Source: Hamadaea tsunoensis DSM 44101
Lineage (GTDB): Bacteria > Actinomycetota > Actinomycetes > Mycobacteriales > Micromonosporaceae
Reading direction: 5' to 3'
DNA length: 64,000 nucleotides
Assembly: GCF_000428945.1 (NCBI RefSeq)
Contig: NZ_AUAX01000016.1
Coordinates: 186,001 to 250,000 of the forward strand
Below are positions 1 through 7,298 of the stretch, piece after piece. A program made the translations under genes and the position numbers. Position 1 is the stretch's first letter. Every line of letters starts with the position of its first letter. Under the pieces are notes generated by a model that ran no database searches, was not told the DNA's origin, and was given only the letters and a program-made list of their open reading frames with translations.

Positions 1-316
1 GGACAAGGCCGACTTGGCGGTCGTCGTGACAGCCGTCGACGCGGGCGGCCCGCCGGGACGCGTCCGCCACATCGGCCTGCCCGATCCCGCGGGAACGGCA
101 TTGGATGGTGGCCTTACCGCACATGCCGCCACCACAGGAATCTCGGCGGCCCTGGCCCTCGGCCAGGCCCGTGCGCGTATGCCCGGGCGGCTCATGGTGT
201 GCGGGATCGAGATCGACCCGAGGTTCGGCGACCGGTTGACGCCTCCGGTACGCGAGGCGTGCCAGCGCCTGGCCACGCAGCTCAGCGACTTGGTCGTTTC
301 GGCCCAGGTCTGGTGA
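1..316 (+). CDS. Hydrogenase maturation protease, C-terminal part (5' end outside window)
   Basis: The reading frame is already open at base 2 and ends at TGA 314-316, giving about 104 residues. The part seen fits the C-terminal half of the HycI/HyaD-type peptidases, which clip the large subunit of [NiFe] hydrogenase after nickel insertion. It has a segment ADLAVVVTAVDAGGPPGRVR and then MVCGIEIDPRFGDRLTPPV, which matches the family's strand ending in a CGIEP-like turn followed by LTPPV. The nickel-binding Asp and His expected upstream are outside the window. A TTG at 14 could act as a start, but in-frame sequence before it also fits the family, so the gene is most likely cut by the window edge. 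A hydrogenase cluster probably lies to the left. Confidence 0.72.
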   Translation, partial: DKADLAVVVTAVDAGGPPGRVRHIGLPDPAGTALDGGLTAHAATTGISAALALGQARARMPGRLMVCGIEIDPRFGDRLTPPVREACQRLATQLSDLVVSAQVW

Positions 317-319
317 CCG

Positions 320-350
320 GCAGCCGGGCCGGGACGCCCGGCCCGGCTGC
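320..350. terminator. Strong hairpin between convergent genes
   Basis: A perfect 14-bp inverted repeat (GCAGCCGGGCCGGG, loop ACG, then its complement) lies 3 bp after the protease stop and 7 bp before the stop of the convergent dehydrogenase. There is no T-tract, as is usual for actinomycete terminators. It probably serves both strands. Confidence 0.75.
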
Positions 351-357
351 GCGGCGG

Positions 358-1395
358 TCAGCGACTGACCACGACCTTGAGCGCCCCTGTGCCCGCCGGG
401 TCGGCGAACACGTCGTACGCGGTCATGAACTCCTCGAACGCGAACCGGTGCGTCACCATCGCCGAGACGTCCAGCCGGCCCGCCGCGAGCATCGACAGCA
501 GCGCCGGAGTGGAGAACGTGTCGACCAGACCCGTCGTGATGGTGACATTGCGGATCCACAGGTCTTCCAGATGCAGTGTCGCGGGCTTGCCGTGCACCCC
601 GATGTTCGCCACTCGGCCGCCCGGGCGTACCAGGGTGGTACACAGTTCGAAACTCTCCGGCACACCGACGGCTTCGATGGCCACGTCCGCGCCCAGCCCG
701 CCGGTGAGCTCCCGGATCATCGCGAGCGGAGAATCGTCGGGCGTCGTCGTGACCGTCGCGCCGAACGCCCGGGCGGCTTCCAGCCGGGCGGCCGCCTTGT
801 CGATCGCGATGATGGCCGACGGCGAGTACAGCTGGGCGGTCAGAACGGCCGCCAGCCCGATCGGGCCGGCGCCGACCACCACCACGGTGTCGCCGGGACG
901 CACCGCGCCGTTGAGCACGCCGACCTCGTAGGAGGTGGGCAGGATGTCGGCGAGCATGACCGCGGCCTCGTCGCCGATGGACTCCGGCAGCCGGTAGGTG
1001 GACAGGTCGGCGAACGGGAGGCGGGCGTACTCCGCTTGGACGCCGTCGACGGTGTGGCCCAGGATCCAGCCGCCGCCGTTGCGGCACTGTCCATAGTGGC
1101 CTTCGCGGCAGAACCGGCAGGTTCCGCAGGCCGAGATGCACGACGCGAGCACCCGGTCGCCTTCGCGCAGACCGCTGACGCCGCCACCGGTCTCGACGAC
1201 GGTGCCGACCGCCTCGTGGCCGAGAATGCGGCCCGGGGCGACCTCGGGCACGTCGCCCTTGAGGATGTGCAGGTCCGTACCGCAGATCGTCACGGCGTCC
1301 ACCTTGATGATCGCGTCACGCGGGTCGATGATCTTCGGGTCGCCGACCTCGGTCCAGGTCCGTTGCCCGGGACCGCCGTACACGAGCGCCTTCAT
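358..1395 (-). CDS. Zinc-dependent alcohol dehydrogenase (MDR superfamily)
   Basis: 345 residues, the normal length for the family. The GroES-like domain carries the catalytic zinc ligands Cys38 (ICGTDLH) and His60-Glu61 (GHEAVG). The structural zinc site is complete, with Cys90, Cys93, Cys96 and Cys104 in CGTCRFCREGHYGQC. A Rossmann motif GAGPIG near residue 175 binds NAD(P). The enzyme should oxidise or reduce a small alcohol/aldehyde pair in the cytoplasm; the substrate cannot be read from sequence. The ATG is preceded by GGAGGTAGCC, a good ribosome binding site. It stands alone, between the terminator at 320-350 and the sensor kinase gene. Confidence 0.93.
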   Translation of the reverse strand: MKALVYGGPGQRTWTEVGDPKIIDPRDAIIKVDAVTICGTDLHILKGDVPEVAPGRILGHEAVGTVVETGGGVSGLREGDRVLASCISACGTCRFCREGHYGQCRNGGGWILGHTVDGVQAEYARLPFADLSTYRLPESIGDEAAVMLADILPTSYEVGVLNGAVRPGDTVVVVGAGPIGLAAVLTAQLYSPSAIIAIDKAAARLEAARAFGATVTTTPDDSPLAMIRELTGGLGADVAIEAVGVPESFELCTTLVRPGGRVANIGVHGKPATLHLEDLWIRNVTITTGLVDTFSTPALLSMLAAGRLDVSAMVTHRFAFEEFMTAYDVFADPAGTGALKVVVSR

Positions 1396-1518
1396 GGCTA
1401 CCTCCCAGTCTTCACCTCCAGCCTCGGCGGCGGCGGAATCGACCGGCAGTGCGACTGGTCCCGGCCGGAAGGGGCCGAAAGGCCCGACATCGGCAGACCG
1501 GGCAGCGGGCGGATGGGT

Positions 1519-2430
1519 TCAGAAGGTGACCGTCACGTCGAGTCCGCCCTCCGGCCGGGCCCGGGCGGTGATGCGAGCCTGGTGCGCGTCGGCGATCGCC
1601 TGCACGATCGCCAGCCCCAGGCCGTGCCCTTCGGTGTTGAGCCGCTCCCCGGTCAGCCGCGCGAACGGCTCGAACAGCCGTTTGACCTGGTCCGGTGGCA
1701 CGACCGGGCCGCTGTTGACCACTGTGACCACCGTCTTGCCGTCACGCTGCCCGGTCGTCACCGTCACGTAGCCGCCGGGCACGTTGTAGCGCAGCGCGTT
1801 CTCCACCAGGTTCGTGATCAGGCTCTCCAGCTGCCGCGGATCGCCGGTCACCGGGCCCGGCTCCAGCCGTCTGTCCACAGTCAACCCTCGCGGGTCGGCC
1901 CGATCGAGCACGCGCGCGGTCGTCTCCTTCACATCCAGGTGTACGCGCAACCGCGTACCCCGTTCCCCGTCGGCGAGGGCCATCAGCGCGGCGATGAGGC
2001 TCTCCTGATGCCGGCCCAGTTCCAGGACCTCCTCGCACACCGAGCGCAGCGTGGCCGCGTCGGCGTCCGGATCCGACAGCGCGACCTGGAGCAGGGCGCG
2101 TTCGGCGGTCAGCGGCGTACGCAGTTCATGCGACGCGTTGGCGACGAAGTTCTGCTGCGCCTCGATCGACCGGCGCAGCGGCCGCAGGAACCGGCCGGCG
2201 ATGAACCAGCCGAGGCAGAGCGAGACGACGACCATCACGGCGTACGCGGCGACGGTCAGGCCGAGGACCCGGTCGGATCCCGTTTCGACCTCGGGCCGCG
2301 GCTGCAGGCCGTTGGCGGGGCTGGTGTTCGAGATGCCGAACAGCGGCACGGACAGCAGCAACGCTCCGGTGATCATGAACGGCACGGCGTACAGCAGGGT
2401 CAGCTGGACCTGGAGCGAGCGGCGGATCAC
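1519..2430 (-). CDS. Two-component sensor histidine kinase
   Basis: 303 residues from a GTG that overlaps the stop of the response regulator by 4 nt (GTGA), which fixes the start and shows translational coupling. Two membrane helices (about residues 7-33 and 55-78) enclose a short outer loop. They are followed by a HAMP-like linker (RFLRPLRRSIE), the phospho-acceptor His101 in HELRTPL, an N box (NLVENALRYN) and a G box (EGHGLGLAIV). It should autophosphorylate and pass phosphate to the regulator encoded just upstream. The outer loop is only about 20 residues, so the signal may be sensed in or near the membrane. The divergent ABC exporter is the likely target. Confidence 0.93.
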   Translation of the reverse strand: MIRRSLQVQLTLLYAVPFMITGALLLSVPLFGISNTSPANGLQPRPEVETGSDRVLGLTVAAYAVMVVVSLCLGWFIAGRFLRPLRRSIEAQQNFVANASHELRTPLTAERALLQVALSDPDADAATLRSVCEEVLELGRHQESLIAALMALADGERGTRLRVHLDVKETTARVLDRADPRGLTVDRRLEPGPVTGDPRQLESLITNLVENALRYNVPGGYVTVTTGQRDGKTVVTVVNSGPVVPPDQVKRLFEPFARLTGERLNTEGHGLGLAIVQAIADAHQARITARARPEGGLDVTVTF

Positions 2431-3089
2431 GGCGCACCGATCCGGTAGCCGCCCTCGCGGACGGTGTGGATCACCGGTGGTTCGCCGAGCTTCGCGCGCA
2501 GCCGGCGTACGGTCGTCTTCACCGTCGTCGTGAACGGATCGGCCTGCTCGTCCCAGACCCGTTCCAGCAACCGCTCCGCCGACACGAGCCGCCCCTGCGC
2601 CGCGAGAAGCTCGCTGAGCAGCGCGAACTCCTTCGGGCTGAGGTCGAGCCGGCGACCGGCCCGGGTGGCGACGCGGCGGCTGGCGTCCAGGTGCAGGTCG
2701 CCGTATTCCAGGACGGGCGGCACGGCCTCGCCCGCGCGGCGGCCCAGTGCCCGTACGCGGGCGACGAGTTCGGCGAAGTCGAACGGCTTGGGCAAGTAGT
2801 CGTCCGCGCCCAGGTCCAGGCCCTCGATCCGGTCGGCCACCTGGGCCGCGGCGGTCAGCATGAGGACGCGGCTGCCGGTGCCCTGCGCGATGATCCGGCG
2901 GCACACCTCGTCGCCGTGCACGAGCGGCAGGTCCCGGTCGAGCACCACCACGTCGTAGCGGCTGATCTCGACCTTCTCCAAGGCCTGCGCGCCGTCGGTG
3001 ACCACGTCGACGGCCCAGCCCTCGCGGCGCAGCCCGGTGCCGAGCGTCCGCGCGAGGATCGCGAAGTCCTCGACCACCAGCACCCTCAT
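2427..3089 (-). CDS. OmpR/PhoB-family response regulator
   Basis: 220 residues. The receiver domain has the acidic pair Glu7-Asp8, phospho-acceptor Asp51 (VVVLDRDLPL) and the conserved Lys in LPKPFDF. The C-terminal winged helix ends in TVRRLRAKLGEPPVIHTVRE, typical of OmpR-type DNA-binding domains. The ATG at 3089 is chosen because the protein then begins MRVLVVEDF; longer upstream frames are only open sequence. It is co-transcribed with the sensor kinase (4-nt overlap) and divergent from the ABC exporter. Four GACA direct repeats in the shared promoter region are candidate binding sites. Confidence 0.93.
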   Translation of the reverse strand: MRVLVVEDFAILARTLGTGLRREGWAVDVVTDGAQALEKVEISRYDVVVLDRDLPLVHGDEVCRRIIAQGTGSRVLMLTAAAQVADRIEGLDLGADDYLPKPFDFAELVARVRALGRRAGEAVPPVLEYGDLHLDASRRVATRAGRRLDLSPKEFALLSELLAAQGRLVSAERLLERVWDEQADPFTTTVKTTVRRLRAKLGEPPVIHTVREGGYRIGAP

Positions 3090-3159
3090 GTCGTCCACGC
3101 CGTCAGGCCGTCCACACCCGTCATGCAGTCCACCATGCCAGCCACGATGCCAGATCCCC

Positions 3160-3199
3160 GGTGACAGAGCGGTGACAGCCGCCGACACCGGGCTGACAC
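3160..3199. promoter_or_regulatory. Four direct repeats, candidate OmpR-type operator
   Basis: The core GACA recurs at 3163, 3174, 3184 and 3195 (contexts GTGACAG, GTGACAG, CCGACAC, CTGACAC). The spacings are 11, 10 and 11 nt, one helical turn each. It lies between the divergent response regulator and ABC transporter starts. Tandem direct half-sites about one turn apart are the normal target of OmpR/PhoB regulators; the link to this regulator is inferred from position. Confidence 0.6.
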
Positions 3200-3262
3200 C
3201 GGCCGATGCGTAGACCAGACCCAGACACCACCGACCAGACCGCACACAGAAGGGAACTCCCC

Positions 3263-4006
3263 ATGATCGTCGTCAACGGGCTGCGCAAGCGGTTCGGCCG
3301 CACCCTCGCCCTGGACGGCATGAGCTTCGGCGTCGCCGCCGGGCAGGTGACCGGGTTCATCGGCCCCAACGGCGCCGGCAAGTCCACGACCATGCGCGTC
3401 ATCCTCGGCCTGGACCGGGCCGAGGAGGGCACCGCTCTCATCGACGGCCAAGCGTACCGCTCCCTGCGCCGGCCGCTGACCCGGGTCGGGTCGCTGCTGG
3501 ACGCCTCGGCGCTGCAGCCGAGCCGGACGGCCCGCAACCATCTGCGGTGGCTCGCGGATTCGCAGGGCCTTCCCGCCCGCCGCGTCGACGAGGTGATCGA
3601 GCTGTCCGGGCTGGGTTCCGCCGCCCGGCGCCGGGCGGGCGGATTCTCCCTCGGCATGCGCCAGCGCCTCGGGATCGCGGCGGCCCTGCTCGGGGACCCG
3701 GCCGCGCTGCTGCTCGACGAACCGTTCAACGGCATGGACCCGGAGGGCATCATCTGGATGCGCGGGTTCCTGCGGACGCTCGCCGGCCAGGGCCGGGCCG
3801 TCCTCGTGTCGAGCCACCTCATGAACGAACTGCAGGACATCGCCGACCGGGTCGTCATCGTCGGCCGGGGGCGCGCCATCGCCGAGGCTCCCGTCGCCGA
3901 CCTGCGGCGTACGCCCGACGGCTCGGTCCGCTCGCTGGAAGCCGCCTACCTGGAACTCACCCGCGACGCGGTCGACTACCGGGCGCATTCGGGCGAGGTG
4001 GCGTGA
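3263..4006 (+). CDS. ABC-2 type exporter, ATP-binding subunit
   Basis: 247 residues. Walker A is GPNGAGKST (residues 34-42), the signature is FSLGMRQRLGIA, and Walker B is LLLDEPFNGMD, followed by the switch His in VLVSSHLMNE. It belongs to the drug/bacitracin-type export ATPases. The ATG at 3263 has AGAAGGGA about 8 nt upstream. The stop overlaps the permease start by one base (TGATG), so the ATPase and the two permeases form one operon. The divergent two-component pair suggests induction by envelope stress or an antimicrobial. Confidence 0.93.
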   Translation: MIVVNGLRKRFGRTLALDGMSFGVAAGQVTGFIGPNGAGKSTTMRVILGLDRAEEGTALIDGQAYRSLRRPLTRVGSLLDASALQPSRTARNHLRWLADSQGLPARRVDEVIELSGLGSAARRRAGGFSLGMRQRLGIAAALLGDPAALLLDEPFNGMDPEGIIWMRGFLRTLAGQGRAVLVSSHLMNELQDIADRVVIVGRGRAIAEAPVADLRRTPDGSVRSLEAAYLELTRDAVDYRAHSGEVA

Positions 4007-5511
4007 TGCGTACGCTGCGCGCCGAATGGACCAAGCTGCGCACCGTACGCGGCTGGGTGGTCGCCCTCCTGGCCGCCGCGGCCGCGATCATCGGGCTCGG
4101 CGTCCTGCCGGGCATGCAGGGCACCTGCGACGCCACCTGCCGGCTGCCCGTCGGACCGGACGGCACTGAGGTCACCGACGTCCTCTACTTCGTCCACAAG
4201 CCGCTGACCGGCGACGGGTCGCTGACCGTACGCCTCGACGCGCTCACCGGCATCCTGCCCTCGGCCCCGGACCAGCAGCCCGATCCCACCGGCGGCGGAC
4301 CCCAGCACGCCGACGGTGACGGGGGCCGGCCCGGCCTCGTACCCTGGGCGAAGACCGGCATCCTGATCAAGGACGGCACCCGCTCCGGCTCGTCGTACGC
4401 GGCGCTGATGCTGACCGGCACCCACGGCGTACGCATGCAGTACGACTTCACGAACGACATCGCCGGACCGGCGGGCGGCGGGCCGCGGTGGCTGCGGCTG
4501 ACGCGTGCCGGCGGCACGGTCACCGGCGAGGTGTCCGCCGACGGGACCACGTGGACGAAGGTCGCCGGCGTCACGCCGAGCAACCTGCCCGCCACGGCGG
4601 AGATCGGGGTGTTCGCGACGTCACCGCAGTACACCGAGGCGGTGGCGGGTGCTCTGGGCCTGCACGGCGCGAGCGGCGGCCCGACCTCGGCGACAGGCGC
4701 GTACGAGCAGGTCACGCTGACCGGAACGAGCGCATCCGGATGGCGGGGCGACCAGATCGGCGGCGGCGGCGACCGGGCCGGAACGTCCACACAGGACGGC
4801 GATCGGATCACCGTCACCGGCTCCGGCGACATCGCGCCGGCGGTGGCCGGCCCGGCCGGGCTCGGCGTCACGATCACGCAGACGCTGGCGGGCACGTTCG
4901 CCGGCCTCATCCTCGTCGTCGTGGTCGCGACGATGTTCGTCACCGCCGAATACCGGCGCGGCATCATGCGTACGACGATGTCCGCCCAACCACGGCGCGG
5001 CCGGATCCTCGCCGCGAAGGCCGTGGTGATCGGCGGCGTGGTCTTCGCCGTGGGCCTGGTGGCCGCCGCGACGGTCGTGACGCTCGGCCAGCGCATGCTC
5101 GAAAGCAGCGGCGTCTACGTGCACTCGGCCTCGCTGGCGGTCAGATTGCAGGTGATCGTCGGAACCGCGGCGGTGCTGGCGGTGGCGGCGGTGCTCGCGC
5201 TCGGCCTGGGGGCGGTCATCCGGCGCAGTGCCGCGGCCGTGACCACGGCGATCGTCGCGATCGTACTGCCCTACCTGCTGGCCATGACCGTGCTGCCGGA
5301 CACGGCGGCGCAGTGGATGCTGCGGATCACGCCGGCGGCGGCGCTCGCCGTCCAGCAGAGCACGCCGGAGTACGCCCAGGTCAGCAACCTCTACACGCCG
5401 GTCGGCGGGTACTTCCCGCTGTCACCGCTCGGCGGCTTCCTGGTCCTGTGTGGATGGACGGCGCTCGTCCTCGCGATCGCGGGCGTCCTGTTGCGACGGA
5501 GGGACGCATGA
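4006..5511 (+). CDS. ABC-2 type permease with a large extracytoplasmic beta-sandwich insert
   Basis: 501 residues. An N-terminal membrane helix (about residues 17-35) is followed by a long outside segment of about 250 residues and then a set of hydrophobic helices from about residue 290 to the end. The outside segment includes AKTGILIKDG, RWLRLTRAGGTVTGEVSADG and EIGVFATSP. This is the pattern of DUF1349/concanavalin-like beta-sandwich domains, which often bind sugars or surfaces. The permease should form the membrane part of the exporter with the upstream ATPase; the insert could act as a substrate- or wall-binding lobe. Overlaps on both sides (1 nt and 4 nt) support one operon. The domain assignment is by eye. 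Confidence 0.82.
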   Translation: MRTLRAEWTKLRTVRGWVVALLAAAAAIIGLGVLPGMQGTCDATCRLPVGPDGTEVTDVLYFVHKPLTGDGSLTVRLDALTGILPSAPDQQPDPTGGGPQHADGDGGRPGLVPWAKTGILIKDGTRSGSSYAALMLTGTHGVRMQYDFTNDIAGPAGGGPRWLRLTRAGGTVTGEVSADGTTWTKVAGVTPSNLPATAEIGVFATSPQYTEAVAGALGLHGASGGPTSATGAYEQVTLTGTSASGWRGDQIGGGGDRAGTSTQDGDRITVTGSGDIAPAVAGPAGLGVTITQTLAGTFAGLILVVVVATMFVTAEYRRGIMRTTMSAQPRRGRILAAKAVVIGGVVFAVGLVAAATVVTLGQRMLESSGVYVHSASLAVRLQVIVGTAAVLAVAAVLALGLGAVIRRSAAAVTTAIVAIVLPYLLAMTVLPDTAAQWMLRITPAAALAVQQSTPEYAQVSNLYTPVGGYFPLSPLGGFLVLCGWTALVLAIAGVLLRRRDA

Positions 5512-6146
5512 CCGCCGTACTGCGCTCGGAGTGGCGCAAGCTGTCCACCTCGCCGGGTACGCCGTGGCTCCTGCTCGCGGTCATCGCCTCGACGACCGGA
5601 GTCGGCGCCCTGGCCGCGGCCACGGTCTCCGGCGGTGACCGGGTCAAGACCGCGCTGACCGGCGTGCAGCTGGGCCAGGCGGTGGTCGTCATCCTGGCCG
5701 TCCTGCTGATCAGCGGCGAGTACGCGACCGGCATGATCCGCGTCAGCCTGGCCGCCACACCCCGCCGGACCGCACTGCTCGCGGCGAAGGCTGCGCTGCT
5801 GACCTCGACGGTGGCCGTCACGGGGGCACTCGCCATCGGAACCTCGCTACTCGTCGCGCACGCGCCGGTCACGGCGGCGGCGCTGCGCTCCGTGCTCTAC
5901 CTGTGCCTCATGGCGCTGCTGGCGCTCGGGGCGAGCACGGTCGTCCGCGAGACAGGGGCCTCGATCGGCCTCATGCTCGGCCTGCTGTACCTGCCGCCGC
6001 TGCTCCTGCCTGCGATCACCGATCCGGCCTGGAAACGCCACATCCAGCATCTCGCGCCGGCATCGGGCGGCCTGGGGACGCTCGCCTGGTGGGCGCTGGC
6101 CGCGATGCTCCTGGGCGCCGTGACACTGTCCATACGCGACGCGTAG
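5508..6146 (+). CDS. ABC-2 type permease, second subunit
   Basis: 212 residues, beginning MTAVLRSEWRKLSTSPGTPW, the usual cytoplasmic lead of these permeases. About six hydrophobic helices follow, with a cytoplasmic motif SGEYATGMIRVSLAATPRR of the type shared by the family (its sister has TAEYRRGIMRTTMSAQPRR). Its ATG overlaps the previous stop (ATGA). It lacks the extracytoplasmic insert of its partner, so the exporter is probably an asymmetric heterodimer. A perfect hairpin follows the stop. Confidence 0.9.
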   Translation: MTAVLRSEWRKLSTSPGTPWLLLAVIASTTGVGALAAATVSGGDRVKTALTGVQLGQAVVVILAVLLISGEYATGMIRVSLAATPRRTALLAAKAALLTSTVAVTGALAIGTSLLVAHAPVTAAALRSVLYLCLMALLALGASTVVRETGASIGLMLGLLYLPPLLLPAITDPAWKRHIQHLAPASGGLGTLAWWALAAMLLGAVTLSIRDA

Positions 6147-6158
6147 GCGGGACGGTTC

Positions 6159-6190
6159 GCCGCCCGCGGATCCGACGGTCCGCGGGCGGC
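6159..6190. terminator. Hairpin terminator after the ABC exporter operon
   Basis: A perfect 12-bp stem (GCCGCCCGCGGA and its complement) with an 8-nt loop, 13 bp after the last permease stop. There is no T-tract. Confidence 0.75.
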
Positions 6191-6313
6191 ATCCTCCTAG
6201 GTCACGGGGCAAGCGGCGCCACCAGGGAAATGCCGGCCATGACCCACCGCCACCGCGCGCGGTCGCCGGCAAATCAATGGCGATCGACGTATCGGGGCGA
6301 CTAGCCTCACCCG

Positions 6314-7063
6314 ATGATCGAACCCCCCGCGCTCGGTACGGGCGCTCAGCTGCAGTTCATGGCGCCGCTGTCGGCGGCCCGAGCGGCCGGCCTGGTGGCC
6401 GGGTTGTCCGCCCGCCGGCCGGCCACCATCATCGACCTCGGCTCGGGCTGGGGTGAGCTGCTGCTGCGGTTGCTCGCCGCGCTTCCGGAGGCGCGCGGGG
6501 TGGCCGTCGATACCCACGAACCGGACCTGGACCGGGGCCGGGCCTCCGCGGAGCTACGCGGCCTGTCCGATCGGGTGGCCTTCCTGGCCGGCGCGGCGAC
6601 AGCGCACACGCAGGCCGCGGACCTGGTGGTGAGCGTGGGCGCGTACCAGGCCTTCGGCACGATCCCGGCCGCGCTGGCCGAGTTGCGGAAACTAGTCACG
6701 TCCGGCGGCCGGCTGTTGTTCGGGGCGGAGTTCTGGGAGCGGCCGCCGACGGCGGACGAACTCGGCCGGATGTGGCCGGGCATCGCCGCCGACTCCTGCC
6801 TATACCTGGCCGATCTGGTCGACGCGGCGGTGGCCGCCGGATTCCGGCCGCTCCGGATCGCCACGGCGACCGCGGACGAGTGGGCGGAGTTCGAGTCGGG
6901 GCTGGCGGCCGACACGGAGGAATGGATCCTCGACCATCCGGATCACACCGCGACCGCCGGCCTGCGCGACAAGCTCGACGCCCAGCGCTCGATCTGGCTG
7001 CGTGGACACCGCGGCGTGATGGGCTTCGCCTATCTCACCCTCGGCGTCCCCGCCGCCCCGTAA
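6314..7063 (+). CDS. Class I SAM-dependent methyltransferase
   Basis: 249 residues. Motif I IIDLGSGWGELLLRLL near residues 38-53 is the SAM-binding loop. An acidic residue at the end of the second strand (VDTHEPDLDRG) and a motif IV-like VVSVGAYQAFG follow. It resembles small-molecule methyltransferases of the ubiE/tellurite-resistance type. The substrate is unknown. A -10-like TAGCCT at 6302-6307 lies 6 nt before the ATG, so the mRNA may be leaderless. It is a single-gene unit. Confidence 0.85.
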   Translation: MIEPPALGTGAQLQFMAPLSAARAAGLVAGLSARRPATIIDLGSGWGELLLRLLAALPEARGVAVDTHEPDLDRGRASAELRGLSDRVAFLAGAATAHTQAADLVVSVGAYQAFGTIPAALAELRKLVTSGGRLLFGAEFWERPPTADELGRMWPGIAADSCLYLADLVDAAVAAGFRPLRIATATADEWAEFESGLAADTEEWILDHPDHTATAGLRDKLDAQRSIWLRGHRGVMGFAYLTLGVPAAP

Positions 7064-7109
7064 CCCCCTCCCACCCCCCATCCCCCGCCCGCCGCGTGCC
7101 CGGTGGTTC

Positions 7110-7183
7110 CGACGATCTTGCGCGAATGTCTCGTTTCGTGCCTGAAATACCCGGAATTCCCGAACATTCGCGCAAGATCGTCG
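7110..7183. repeat. 20-bp perfect inverted repeat in the spacer before the c-di-GMP gene
   Basis: CGACGATCTTGCGCGAATGT (7110-7129) is perfectly complementary to 7164-7183, with 34 bases between that contain the palindrome GGAATTCC. The loop is long and there is no T-tract, so it is not a standard terminator. A near copy of one arm (TTCGCGCAAGATCGCCGA) occurs at 49273-49290 in another spacer, which suggests a dispersed repeat family. Confidence 0.75.
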
Positions 7184-7298
7184 AAGGAGGGCGGGCGGAG
7201 CGGGGCGGGCGGGGCGGGCGGGGCGGGGGCAGTCTGTATCGCCGGTCATGATTCGGGGGATTCCACCGGACTGAGCGCGATCTTGCCGCTAGCGTCGG

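Noticed and set aside
199-2448. Long plus-strand open frame over the dehydrogenase and kinase genes
   Set aside because: It is a frame shadow of GC-rich minus-strand genes. Its product is Arg/Gly/His-rich without any family pattern, and codon bias fits the opposite strand.
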